Part shown: positions 35,820 through 46,382 of the stretch, one piece after another | Numbering within the stretch: the first letter of the stretch is position 1 | How the letters are laid out: each line of letters begins with the position of its first letter | Origin: Phoma sp. XZ068 | Lineage: Eukaryota; Ascomycota; Dothideomycetes; Pleosporales; Didymellaceae | DNA: 64,000 bases | NCBI GenBank assembly: GCA_004835665.1 | Contig: RBKR01000004.1 | Coordinates: 372,001 to 436,000 of the forward strand | Direction of reading: 5' to 3' | Made by a program: the position numbers and the translations under genes | Notes under the pieces: model-generated | The model's input: the letters and a program-made list of their open reading frames with translations, nothing else | Databases searched by the model: none | Told to the model about the DNA's origin: nothing

Positions 35820-36647
35820 TTACCGAGCAGTGAGAGAAGCAGAGTTTGCAAAGTTTCCGCCCAAATCTTCCCAGGCAATGGCTGAAGGGTACCACGTCGC
35901 CCCGTTCAACCGCTTGTGAAGTAGAGAATAGGCCGTACTAAGCCCTAGGACTTCAAGTCGGTTACCGTCGAGAGGAACCGCATTCGGAGCGCTGTTGAAA
36001 GTACCACCCCATGTTCTCCCACCCAGCCGCAGAAGGGTACCACTGTGTATCGGTCCAAGCTTTCCAGTACATACTATTGTCAACGCCGAGTGCAAGAATA
36101 TCGAATCTGCCTAGGCCTCGTGATACTGCTGCGGGAGGACTCTTGAAGCTTCCTCCGAGATCGCCCCACTCTGAAGGCGAGGGGTACCATTGTGTTCCAC
36201 TCCAGGTTTTCCAGTACATGATGTTATGGCTTCCAATCCCAAAAACATCGAATTGGCCGGGACCTCGTCACACTGCTGCTGGAGCACTTTTACACCAATG
36301 CTCTCCCAATCTGTGCACGGATTCCAATTTGTTCGATCACATGCTTTGTGGTACATGCTTTTGTTGACTCCTATTCCAAAAACATCAAACTTACCATCGC
36401 CCAAGGACACTGCAGCTGGGGGACTGTTGAAAGAACCACCAAGGCTCTCCCACAGGTGCCATCTTGATTCATCCCACCATCTGTGATACATGGCATTTTT
36501 GGGGCCGATAGCAAAGGTATCAGTCTGATTCTGACCCCATGAGCTAGAGGCTACGAGACCATGTTGAAATAAGGAGCTTAAAGTAGCTGTATTGCTAAAG
36601 ATCGATAGCATTGCAATTCTAACATGGGTTGGTCTCTTCTTGCTCAC
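35820..36647 (-). pseudogene. Frameshifted beta-propeller lectin (PLL/fucose-lectin-like)
   Basis: Three overlapping minus-strand frames carry consecutive copies of one 45-50-residue repeat of the type W-x3-LGGSFNSPPAAVS-x-G-x-FDVFGIGVN-x-SMYHK, with aromatic anchors such as TQWYPS. This is the blade pattern of PLL-like seven-bladed propeller lectins, which bind fucose or related sugars. The frame shifts near 36287-36294 and near 36012-36020, and the middle segment has an in-frame TGA at 36270. The first segment starts near 36647 without a clear signal peptide. Only about five blades are visible. A related fragment on the other strand lies at 37276. Now surely non-functional as a single protein. 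Confidence 0.65.
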
Positions 36648-37275
36648 TTTGGAAAAGTAGAGTAGCGTTTATCACCGGAAGCTCAGTCTTATTGTAAGTT
36701 AAGGGTTATGACCGAATATGTGCAATTCGTCCTCGATAAGGGTAACGCTGAGCAACTTTAGTTCTTGTCTACATTTGCCGCAATCTTCATGCCAGAACAG
36801 GTACGCACAGTATATTCGACACAGGATAGAGTCGCACTCAACAGTCAAGGCAGGCTATATTGGTACCAACGAGGAGTAAGATGACTAGCTCAGCCGCCAT
36901 ATACATGACGGATCGTCGGGATAAGGCAGGAGAAATACCTCCACAAAGAATGCTCATTCCATGTTACTGTTGCATTGTGAACGATCAATGGAACGGTTCT
37001 TTTGGACTGTGCACCGGCAGCACGTGTTGTTCAGCAAATCAGAATTTTCCAGCTCCGCTGGCCAACATTCTCAACGAGTCTTCTAAGACGTGCATGGATA
37101 TCAACGAAAGCACGGAGGTGCAAAATATGAACTAAAATTGGATGGGAGGAAGCGAATGAAAGTTCTATGGTATGGCTATGTAGCTCAGTTGCCCTGGTAC
37201 GGGTAGCTCCGCTGTCGGTGACACAACTTCTCACCGAGCAATGATGAAGATTGAAGAAGTGGGCTGTACTACCGA
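36648..37275. other. Interval between two lectin relics
   Basis: About 630 bp between oppositely oriented lectin fragments. A 91-codon plus-strand frame (36860-37135) with several Cys residues may be part of the decayed gene, but nothing identifies it. Confidence 0.35.
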
Positions 37276-37467
37276 GTGGTTGTAACATTAACCAAACACT
37301 CTTTGCTCTACACGATTAACGACCAAATCTTTCCAAGACAGCTTGGCCCCGTTCAATTGGAGTTTCTAGGCGGCATCACAACCTCTCCGCCTAAGGCAGT
37401 CTCTGGGAAAACAAACTGCATCGACCTTTTCGTGAAGGTTACTCGAAATGCTGTTGAGCACAAGTAG
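37276..37467 (+). pseudogene. Single-blade fragment of a beta-propeller lectin
   Basis: A 63-residue open stretch ending in LGGITTSPPKAVSGKTNCID-type sequence and NAVEHK, which lines up with the blade LGGSFNSPPAAVS...FDVFGIGVNKSMYHK of the relic at 35820-36647, but on the opposite strand. A stop follows. It is a leftover of a second or rearranged copy. Confidence 0.45.
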
Positions 37468-37740
37468 TGAGATGGTAGACGGTGTAGTTTATATCCCTTC
37501 TATCTATAGTCATAGAGTATACCCCACCCAATAGGTATAGGGTGACCCAACCCCGACCCAACCCTAGCCCATTTGCCAGCGTATCTATAAATAAGAACTA
37601 GTGAAGCTCTAAAGTATAAGCCTTTTCTAAAATACAATACATCCTAGCTTACTTAGATCAACACTATATATACTATGTATAAGCTATTGTATGTTTGTTG
37701 TGTTAAAACCAAGAGTTCAAAGTCTTTGCTTCTTAATCTA
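37468..37740. repeat. AT-rich block with CCCAACCC-like motifs
   Basis: TA-rich sequence with many stops (ATAGTCATAGAGTATAC, TATCTATAAATAAG), enclosing a C-rich stretch near 37540-37570 (GACCCAACCCCGACCCAACC). It resembles a decayed repeat. No element boundary is visible. Confidence 0.4.
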
Positions 37741-38102
37741 AGCTAAACCAGAGGACGTGAGTCTAGCGACTGTGACACGGACCATCCCGATTGCAAGCGA
37801 CAATCCACTCTCACCCATGGTGAACCTGCAAGCCACGCAACACGCATCGGAACATTTCTCTTCCCCGCTACTATAAGATTGATGAGGCGGTGTATTGCTG
37901 CTAATGCACGGTTGCGCATCATCTCTACTTGTGACATCTGTGCTCCAGGTCACCCATGTTCTGAAACATCGACAATCGAAACGAATAATTTCCGAACACC
38001 AAACAACTTACTTCTGGACGTGCATGTGGATCTAGTCGTCCTGACCCCATATTTCGGGAGATGCGGATCAGGAGACAAAAGTCGAGACCGCCAGGTTTGA
38101 CC
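37741..38102. other. Intergenic region
   Basis: About 360 bp upstream of the small secreted-protein gene. Composition returns to normal. No gene seen. Confidence 0.4.
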
Positions 38103-38108
38103 GTATAA
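38103..38108 (+). promoter_or_regulatory. TATA-like element of the 8-Cys secreted-protein gene
   Basis: TATAAG lies 113 nt upstream of the ATG at 38216, the same distance as in the GH134-type gene of this window. Confidence 0.35.
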
Positions 38109-38215
38109 GAGGGCAGAGCACGCTCTGAGAACGGTGTCGGACAGGAGCAGAAGCACTCATAAAATCCGTTTTACAATTCACTCGTTAGCACCACAGTCGT
38201 TACCAATCCGCAAAC

Positions 38216-38704
38216 ATGCTCACCAACTCGATCATCACCGTTCTCACCCTCGCCGTCGCGGTGACGGCCACTCTCGACCCTGCTAGGTCCAACACAAAGG
38301 GCAAATACCCTTCCAGCCCTGGCTGCTCAGGTAAACAACATTCACCTTTCTACAGCTGAGAAATGTTGACTGACACCTGTATAGTGACCAAGACATCAAA
38401 AGCCATCCAGGCCGCCGAGTGCAGCCACAACACCCGTGTCGCTGGCAAACAGACCTTTGCTGTCTTCACCCAGGACCACCAATATGATGGCAACCACGGC
38501 TACCCGTACGGCACATGCGAGGCATACACTTGCGCGCCAGGCACAGCCATGAAGAGTAACAAGGACAAGTGGACATTCTTCTGGAGTGATGCTGGTGAGT
38601 CGTCCGGTGAGGGCGCTGGCTGCGTTAAGAGTCCCAACGATGGCACATGTGGCTGTCAGAACTCGGATGGCAAGTTCATCTATGGTGGAACCAACTGCAA
38701 ATAA
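38216..38704 (+). CDS. Small secreted 8-cysteine protein, candidate effector, 144 aa
   Basis: Family not recognised. Exons 38216-38330 and 38385-38704; the phase-1 intron follows PGCS and the next exon restores VTKTSKAIQAAEC. Signal peptide MLTNSIITVLTLAVAVTA, then a mature chain of about 125 residues with eight cysteines: PGCS, AECSH, GTCEAYTC, GAGC, GTCGC and TNCK. Gly, Ser, Asn and Lys are frequent (GGTNCK at the C-terminus). The Cys order differs from the tandem 8-Cys pair at 25-26 kb, so it is a separate family. It borders the decayed AT-rich zone, a usual address for effector genes in plant pathogens. Function is inferred only. Confidence 0.72.
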
Positions 38705-39623
38705 GCATTGATATGGAAAAGACTGGGATAGGCGAGGGTAAAACCGAGTCTCGTTTCTAGCCTTCGAGAATACTTAAGATATTTGCACTACAATCTTGAA
38801 GAACCAAACTTTGAAGTGAGACTATGTGTGAAGGAGGCTAGAGGAAGGGCCATCGCAAGGAAGTGCATGCTAGGCGCTCATTGCTTTCGCCGACAACATT
38901 TCAACTTCCAACACCAGACCGAGGAACAACCGCACGTCGGCTCAACGTTCGTACCACCAACTTTCACCGGTGCAAGGCGTTGATGCCCTTTCGGCAAACG
39001 TAAGAGGCGCGCAGCCACAGACGCACCCAAGCCAAGCCGCCTGATGCACTAGCTGAGCCTGCCGAACACGCGAAGAAGAGCAAAGGCTCGTCCCTCTCCG
39101 CCTCAAGGTCATCCAACAGCTCCGTGCGCGGCCCCTCGTCATGTAGGCGCCAATGAAGAGCCGTCTTGTCAGCGGAGAGGACATTATCGACTCTACAGAA
39201 GACTTTGCTTACTTGGCATTCCGTTCCGAATTGCCGATTCTTACCTAATTGAGCGCCGAGTGTAGAGACATCAAGACGACAAGGCGGAAGTCGGAATGTG
39301 AACACCTTGCAACCTTCCTCTAGAGATAAAAATGCCAAAGATGCCAATATCTTCCAAGGAGTAGTTTCGTGCCTGCGCGCACGGAAGGCTGATTTCGAGG
39401 CCATCGACAGGTCCACTGCGGGGAGCAAGATATGGGAGACCTTCTGTTATCTCTGGCTTGCCACGCCGTGACCATGCGGGGACGTTGGGTAGGACCGTTA
39501 GTTGGTGTATAAGATGCTCCTGGCACGCGAGCTCATCAAGGGACCGATCGAACCCTAACGGTCCTGCTCTGCGCCCAAGCATCATCGACTCTGACCCCTC
39601 AAGATTCGGCACACTCACCAATC
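38705..39623. other. Intergenic region
   Basis: About 0.9 kb. Minus-strand frames here (for example 38964-39428) are open for up to 154 codons but overlap one another in several frames and show no domain; I leave them uncalled. It should hold the SLC1 promoter. Confidence 0.4.
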
Positions 39624-41208
39624 ATGGGCGAAATTGACGAAATAAAGGACGGTAGGGTAGTCCGAGAGACTTCCTCCTCCAACCTGTCGCCCCAGCCAAC
39701 ATACGCGGAAGAGATGCCCGAGGAGAAGAAGACGTTGTGGCAGAAGTTCATCACGCCGGGATCGGTGCTGCAAATCATCGCTGCCGCGTTACTTGCCATC
39801 GCCATCGGTTTGATTGTGACTACTCAGGTCTCAGACATTCCAGATGCAGCTGTTGCACTTCTTGCTATTCCTGGTCAGCTATGGTTGCGCGCCCTGAGAG
39901 CTGTTGGTTAGTGACTTGATATCCTTCTCCACATCATCCAGCTGACCGCCATAGTACTTCCCATGATTGTAACGGCAATGATTATGGCCATCCAGCGCCT
40001 CCGTACCATGACCCAAGGCGGCGGCAAAGCCGGCAAGCTCGCCCGTTGGACTATTGGTTACTACGTGATCACTACCGTCATCGCTGTTGCGCACTCCTGC
40101 CTGCTCGTTGGCCTGGTATGGTCCAAACTCATGACTGTAGTCAGCGGCGACCAACTGCAAGTTGACGAAAAGGACCAAGAAACCATTGAGGAGCGCGAAG
40201 CCTTCGAAATCCACGAGGTCGTCGTCGACATGTTCTACTCTCTTGTCCCCAACAACGTCGTCAACGCCATGGCCACCGACTCCCTTCTTGCTGTCCTCGT
40301 CACCGCTGTGGTGCTTGGATACTGCATCAAGCCCGGCAGTGCACTGATCCGCGCAATTGAAGAGATCGAGCAGATCATTATGAAGATCATCACTGTGCTC
40401 ATCTACTTCGCTCCAATCGGTGTGTTCTTCCTCATCATGCCCAACCTCTTCCGTCTTGACATCGGGGAAATTGGCGTCAACCTCGGTATCCTCATCGGCG
40501 GCACCCTCTGCGGCATGATTTTGCATCTGTTCATCATCATCCCAATCATTTTCTTCGCATTCACAAGGAGGAATCCCTACACGTTGTGGATGCGCTGTAG
40601 TCCAGCTTGGATCACTGCGTGGGGTACTGCATCCAGCGCGGCTACGCTACCAGTTACTCTCCGCTGTGTGTTAGCGCAGGGTGTACCAGTTACGGTCACC
40701 AAGTTTGCCGTGCCCCTTGGTTGTCTCATCAACATGGATGGCACAGCTATCTACTTTCCCATTGTCGTTGTCTTCCTGGCTGCAACGCAGGGCATCACGC
40801 TCAACGCTGCCGACTACATCGTCGTGGTTCTGCTCTCCACGCTTGCATCCATCGGCACAACGCCCATCCCCAGCTCCAGTCTTGTGCTTGTCGTCATGAT
40901 CTGCGGTACGTACCTCCACCCTCATCTCCAAGACTCTTGGAACAAAAAAACTGATTTCTCCAGGCTCCATCAATGTACCCGTCACAGGCATGTACGCCGT
41001 CGTCGTAGCCATCGACTGGTTCCTCGACCGCTTCCGCACCATGGTCAACGTCAGCTGCGACACCTTCGCTGCCGTCATTGTAACGAAGGTCACGGGCATT
41101 GTAGATGATCCTGAAGATGAACTTGACGATGCGCACGCGGATGCGGCTCACGGCGATAATGTGGACCCGAACACGCTGCGTGAGACTCATGGTGAGGGGA
41201 AGGTGTAG
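39624..41208 (+). CDS. Sodium/proton:dicarboxylate (SLC1-type) symporter, 492 aa
   Basis: Plasma-membrane uptake of dicarboxylates or acidic amino acids driven by H+ or Na+. Exons 39624-39906, 39955-40905 and 40964-41208; junctions fall in RALRAVVLPMIV and VVMICGSINVPV and keep frame. The SLC1 fold is clear: eight hydrophobic segments, the first re-entrant hairpin as a serine-rich loop (AWGTASSAATLPVTLRC), the TM7 ion-binding motif NMDGT in GCLINMDGTAIYFP, and hairpin 2 as SIGTTPIPSSSLVLVVMIC. The loop after TM3 (GDQLQVDEKDQETIEERE) is acidic. The C-terminal tail is also acidic. SLC1 transporters are uncommon in yeasts but recurrent in filamentous ascomycetes. Confidence 0.92.
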
Positions 41209-41594
41209 ACGTTGCCGTTAGAATGGCATATGTCGTGTACAAGGGAAGAAGTTGTATATAGTTTGTCTAGTTTTAATATGACACATCCACTATTCGTTTC
41301 GTCTGGCCTCTGGTTTATCTCTTCTCAGAAATGATGCTGCGAAGTGTTTGCTGGATGAAGTTCTATGCATAGCCTCGATCTATGTTAGACATTGAAATGA
41401 GGGAAAAAATACTCAGCGCTGAAGATTCAGAAGGAAGCTCGAAGGAGAGGATATCATTAACGCATGAGCAACCAGAAGAGCAGTCTTAACTACATCTACG
41501 TCGCTCGCAAAGCCACGCCAGTATCATCAAACACCACATTTTCTTTTCCCCAATATACGCCACGCTCGACAACTAGCAATACATATCTCATATC
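41209..41594. other. Shared 3' intergenic region
   Basis: About 390 bp between convergent stops of the SLC1 gene (plus) and a Zn2Cys6 regulator (minus). AT-richer, as usual for fungal 3' ends; no gene seen. Confidence 0.45.
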
Positions 41595-43944
41595 TTAGAA
41601 AAGCATACCCAGATCATTAGCATTAGCATTCCCGTCCCAACCCACGCCATCAAGGCTAAATCCATTCGCACTCCAACCCATATCCAGCGGTAAGAAGCCA
41701 TTCCACAGCGCACTCTCGTCGGGCGGATTCGCGCCGTTGTTGCCGTGCATAGCGAAGTCGCTGACGGCGCCGAGATCCGTCCATCCAAAGTCTCCCATTT
41801 GCTCCGTCAGCGCGGGACTCTCGCCTGTCCCCACGGAGCTCGTGCGCGGGCTCTGCGCGGTCGTGCCCGTGGACGGGGGAACAGGGAAGCCGTTCTGGTC
41901 GACGGGGTTGGAGGCCACGCTTGTGCCGGGGTGTCTGAATGCGGAGCGCGAGGACTTGTCTTTGCGTGGGACTTTGGCCCAGAGGAGTTTCAGTAGCTGC
42001 GAGTACCGCGACCCAGGGTGTTGGATCCCTGTTTCCACTCCTACGGCGCTGCGTTGTAAGCGTGAGACTGTCTCGTTGATCATGGCACGGATTGCGCGGT
42101 CTTCGTCGCCGGATATGACGCCTGTACAGCGTGCGCGGTAGAGGAAGACTCCGGCATGCACGAGGTATAAGAAATAGCGTAGCGGCATGAAGCGCAGGCT
42201 GGTTTCAGGGGAGACGAAGTTATTCACTGTGGTCAGGATGGCTTTCGCAGCGTCGAGGCCTTCGTAGATGAAGCGCGCGTCACCGACCGCCCCGACGTTG
42301 TTTACGAAAACTCGCTGTGGGGCTTGAGGGCCGACGCCCCCTGCTGAAGACTGGTGCGGGTCTGAGGAGCCGTTGGCGGAAGGAAGGGCGCGAAGGACGG
42401 TGGCTTGGAAGGCGAATGCGTTCGTGTACAGTCGTAGGTAATCATAGGACATTAGGAGACATGCTTTGAGAGGAGGTGAGCAGGTCAGCGTGCCCCAAAC
42501 GCTCTTCCAGCCGTAGATTGCCGAGCGGAAGTCATCGATGAACTTGATGTAGCTCCCGCTCATGTTGCTGCGGAACGAGGCGCCAGGGTTGCTGTAGAGT
42601 GTGTCGTGGACATTGGAGAACAGTTGAGTAAGTTCAAGATTGGCTTGGAAAATGGAGGCATAGTCTTCCTCGTTGGGCGATTTTGGGATCAAGCTGGGGT
42701 AGTCTTCACGTCTCAAGGTTGTCAGGGGACCGGGGCCACGCGACCAAAATGCCTTGCCTATCCTTATGCTGATGTGACGGTCAGACACGTATGCAGCAGT
42801 CCATATCAGGCGTTTACGGTTGTGGTTGGGATCTTTGCCCTGGTCGACAAAGCGGAAAGAGTACTTGTCAAGAGCGAGGAAGTAGGCAATGCGGAGGGCG
42901 ATGCCAACATGCATCCAAGATTCTTTGTCTTCTTCGCCTTTTCCTACCTTGCCGGAGCCGCGCTGGGTGTAGGGCGCCCATTCGGCCAGCAAAAGCAGCG
43001 CTTCCACGGCCTCAATACCGGCCTCGCCTCCTGCGGCGAGGTTGGCTACGAGGGATTTCATATGCTCGGTGCATGCTTCGTAGATTTGTGGTTCGTTGAC
43101 GAGGTCTTTCGAGGCGATGAGGAGGAGCGCTGTGAGGAGGTGCGGTTCCTTCCTGACCATGTCAGACAGGCGGGTGGTGTCGAAGGCATGCGCGGGCGCC
43201 AGCGGGTAGTACGGGTGGTAGTTTTGCTGGTAGCGCACAATCAGCTGGCACAGCGAGTGCACGGTGAGGATGCCGCGGTCGAGCAGGGGGTACGAGAAGG
43301 ACAGCGGCGGCGCATGCATAGCTGAGCCCGCGGCCGCTGCTCCCAGTGCTGCGCCGGCAGCCGCATTGTTGCCATTGTTGTTCTCCTCGTTGGAGCTCGT
43401 CTCGCCCGCGACTCTGGCCAGTATGCCCAGCGCATCCGAGGGGTTCTGGAGGTTGCTGAAGGCCAGCTCGTCGGTGTTGGATGAGTCGGAGCCGGCGGCG
43501 TGGGGGTGCTCGCCGTACTGCTGCTGCTGCTGCACCCCGACCTCGTGCGACCACGTCCCCAAGTTCCCGAGCGCGTGGAAGCTGCCGTCTTCAGGGCCCG
43601 TTGCCGTCAGCGCGGAGAGGCCCGCGTGTGAGTCGTCGAGGCGCTTCTTGCGCACGCGTCGGCCGCCGCGGTTGCTGCCTCCCAGCACGCACTCGAGGCC
43701 GTCGCGCTTGCATCGCAGACATGGGATGGTGCCCTGCTCGTCGCTGGAGGCTCGGTCAGTCCATGCGCTCTTGTACAGTCTCTGGCGGAGCTCACAGCAG
43801 GCAGCGGCTCTTCCGCTTGCGACAGTTCAGACAGGCCTGGTGGGCCCGCTTGGCCTTGGATGACTCATCCTCGTGCGGTGTGATCGACTTCTGCGCGTCA
43901 GGCACAGGTTGCTGTGGAGATTGCGCGAGAGTGGGGAGATCCAT
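41595..43944 (-). CDS. Zn2Cys6 fungal transcription factor, 765 aa
   Basis: Exons 43944-43796 and 43743-41595. The intron splits the zinc cluster: exon 1 ends with ACLNCRKRKSRC and exon 2 supplies IPCLRCKRDGLEC, spacing C-x2-C-x6-C-x9-C-x2-C-x6-C (residues about 37-66). A basic linker (GGRRVRKKR) follows, then a Gln- and Ala/Asn-rich disordered region, then a large fungal regulatory domain (about residues 190-560) and a Ser/Thr/Pro- and Asn-rich acidic C-terminus likely to activate transcription. The ATG at 43944 starts MDLPTLAQSPQQP in frame and is the only close candidate. The target pathway cannot be named. The neighbouring convergent SLC1 transporter would be one testable target. Confidence 0.87.
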
Positions 43945-44787
43945 CCCGCATTGTTGACGAGGGAGCTCGTGGGGAGGGTTTCGGCTTTCTTTGAACGGGC
44001 TTTGCGGCGTCTGCTGTGACCCGACCTGTTTGCCGACTCCGCATTACCGACCGGCCCGATAGACGACCACACTCTGGACGCGTTCAGCCATCGGCGCAGA
44101 GTCCGAACGATGAATACTGCGACACACTGCTGGTGTCCCTTGATTCAATTCGCTGAATCCAAGCTAGTTCTCCAAGAAGAGAGGACAATGCAAGTGCAGC
44201 ATGTGGAGTGTGCAGGCGCCCGTGCTCAATACATGCTTTCAACAAGCAGACGCAGAGGCGCATGTGAACATTCTGTGTGCCATCTCATCCCAATCTCCCA
44301 TTCGATTTGCAAATAGCGTAGTCGGTCTCCCGCCGTCTCATGTCGAAATCTTCCTCGAGCTGCACAGGTACGCCCCGGATCGTATTCCAAATGAACTGGT
44401 CTACTTCAACCCAGTGTCCCCATTGCTCAGTAATCGCAATCTCCTCATACAAACGATGAGGATTAGACATGTCCTCTCAGTGACCCACTCGTGAGCCCAA
44501 TGATGTCTTCCTGAGGACAACCTCGTTCATGAACAGTCTTGAGTGGTGCCAAGAACGCGTCGGTTCTTTCATGTTGAAAAAGCACAGGTGCTGTCGACCA
44601 GACGTAAAGTGATCATCTCCTCCAGAGCGTGGCTCCATTTACGTAGGAAACGCAATGAGAGTGGCTCATAAATCCTTCCCGCCGTTCGCGATTGGTCTAA
44701 ATGACAGCCGGCAACTGTTATTGGAACTCGCAGCTGATATTGGCTTCAATTGCTCTGACATCGTACGTCCTGCGTCGTGCAGCCGTA
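43945..44787. other. Intergenic region
   Basis: About 840 bp between two minus-strand regulators, so it holds the promoter of the first and the 3' end of the second. A 61-codon minus-strand frame at 44285-44470 looks protein-like (IAITEQWGHWVEVDQFIWN) but has no partner exon or domain; possibly a gene scrap. Confidence 0.35.
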
Positions 44788-45968
44788 TCAGACACGTGAC
44801 GAGATGCCTCTCCAGCCCGAGATGAACCACCAGTCGGAGCTGGCGAACTCAAGAAGCCGGCAGTACAGCTTCATCAGATCACGAACTTTAGGATCTGACC
44901 CTTCCTTTATTGCTTCTAAGAAGTCTGCATCTAGAGTTGTAGGCCAAGTCATTGCCGCTCGAAGCGCTGGATGACCTGATGTGTCGATGCTATACTGCAG
45001 TGCCTGCCGCAGTTGCTCTGCTGCCTTTATACGGCCGGCTTGGGTTTCCGAAGATTCGCTTGGTGACGGGTAGCTCGCTGCTTGAATCTCGACAAGGAAC
45101 GACGAGAGCAACGCAGACGGCTTATTTAGCTGATCGCCATTGCTTGGTCGAATGATGGCAGCAAACGGTCCGTTCTCGATCCATGGCACGGCGGCGTTGA
45201 GGACAAACGACATTCCGCGAAGTAGCTGGAAAATCTCGATGAGAACTTCCTTGGAGTACGTTCGAGCGTCCGCAAAGGCATTCATGATAGTCAAGGATGC
45301 TGAGGCAAATAGTGCATGGCAGTTCGCGGGCCCGAGGTCTGCAAGAGCTCTGTTCAGGCCCGTAAGTGCTGCTGACTGATGGGTTGAAGCGAGCACCTGA
45401 TAGTAGGAAGCTCTCGACAGATTGATGTAAGCAAGATGGTTGGCCGAGAAAGACAAGATGCTGTGCATGAGGTGTGGGTGCTTGAAGCCTTCTTGCGGTA
45501 CGGCGAAACCCCAGATCTGTTTTGCAACTTCAAGACCAGGCATTGTCATGTAAGCATGGGCCGTGTAGTGGTGCATCAGCTCCAAGTCCTGAATCCATTC
45601 TCCACATGTAGCATCTTGGGGTGCAAGAATTGGATCATAGTGGTGGACGGACGCTTGTTGATGTTTGGTAGATTTATCTGCTGGCGGTCCGGGTGACACG
45701 GAAGGCCGATTGGGTGTTTCTGGCGTGCTTGCATGTGGTGAGTCTACCGATGGCGTCTGCGACACTGTCTGCGCGCGACTTGCTACTGAAGTACTCAGCA
45801 GACTGCACTCGACGCGATATCTAGCACACGCTCCGCATGGCCGATTCTCATCGCACTAAAGAGGTGAATAGGAGATCTGAAGGAGAGGCGAGCCGTCCAT
45901 ACCTTTACGCGCCTCGCCTTACACTGCACACACCCATGACGACTCTTCTTGGAACCTAGCCTCGGCAT
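44788..45968 (-). CDS. Zn2Cys6 transcription factor of the Upc2/sterol-uptake type, 377 aa
   Basis: Exons 45968-45903 and 45855-44788. The N-terminal cluster HGCVQCKARRVK, then CDENRPCGACARYRVEC after the intron, has spacing C-x2-C-x6-C-x5-C-x2-C-x6-C, and the run SKKSRHGCVQCKARRVKCDE is the form seen in Upc2-like regulators, where the cluster is at the extreme N-terminus. A Ser/Pro linker (residues about 50-95) leads to a domain beginning with DLELMHHYTAHAYMTM, the usual opening of the Upc2-type C-terminal region, which in Upc2 binds ergosterol. The protein is shorter than yeast Upc2, as is common for this filamentous-fungal subfamily. The ligand and targets here are unknown. Confidence 0.85.
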
Positions 45969-46382
45969 ATCGAGATACGCGAAAGCCCCTGCAGATGTCG
46001 ATGGATTTTGCTGTGGAGTGAGATGGGGTTCGAGAGCGAGAGCGAGAGCGCAACGTGGCGTGTTGATTTGCCAATCAGCCCACACCGCTAGATGTACTTT
46101 CGGTTAGCGCTCTATCTGCACCTGCCTTTCGGCGTAGGTTACAGTAACCGTCATTTCTGGAGTGTTGCAATTTTTTCTCTAGAACGCTTTAGATATTTAT
46201 TTAGAAATTATGCTACTAGTTTAGTATTACTTCATTCGCTGGCAGATAGATGATAAGATCTATTTCTCCAACGAGCAAGGGAGCTAACTCAGGCGTCTTC
46301 GAAGACGTCTGCGAAGCGTAGAGGAAAACAGTCCGTCAACCCACTCGACCCGCAAGCCCCCTCGCCGGTTCGTAAGGGTGCC
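45969..46382. other. Intergenic region
   Basis: About 410 bp upstream of the Upc2-like gene. A GAGAGC repeat at about 46030-46050 lies in its probable leader. AT-rich near 46170-46230. No gene seen. Confidence 0.4.

Noticed and set aside
37165..37225. tRNA-like A-box (TAGCTCAGTTG)
   Set aside because: No B-box GGTTCGANTCC at the right distance and no foldable acceptor stem.
37530..37575. Interstitial telomere-like C-rich repeat (GACCCAACCC)
   Set aside because: The units are irregular and do not match CCCTAA; more likely decayed repeat DNA.
38964..39428. 154-codon minus-strand open frame
   Set aside because: It overlaps other open frames on both strands and shows no domain; probably the promoter region of the SLC1 gene.
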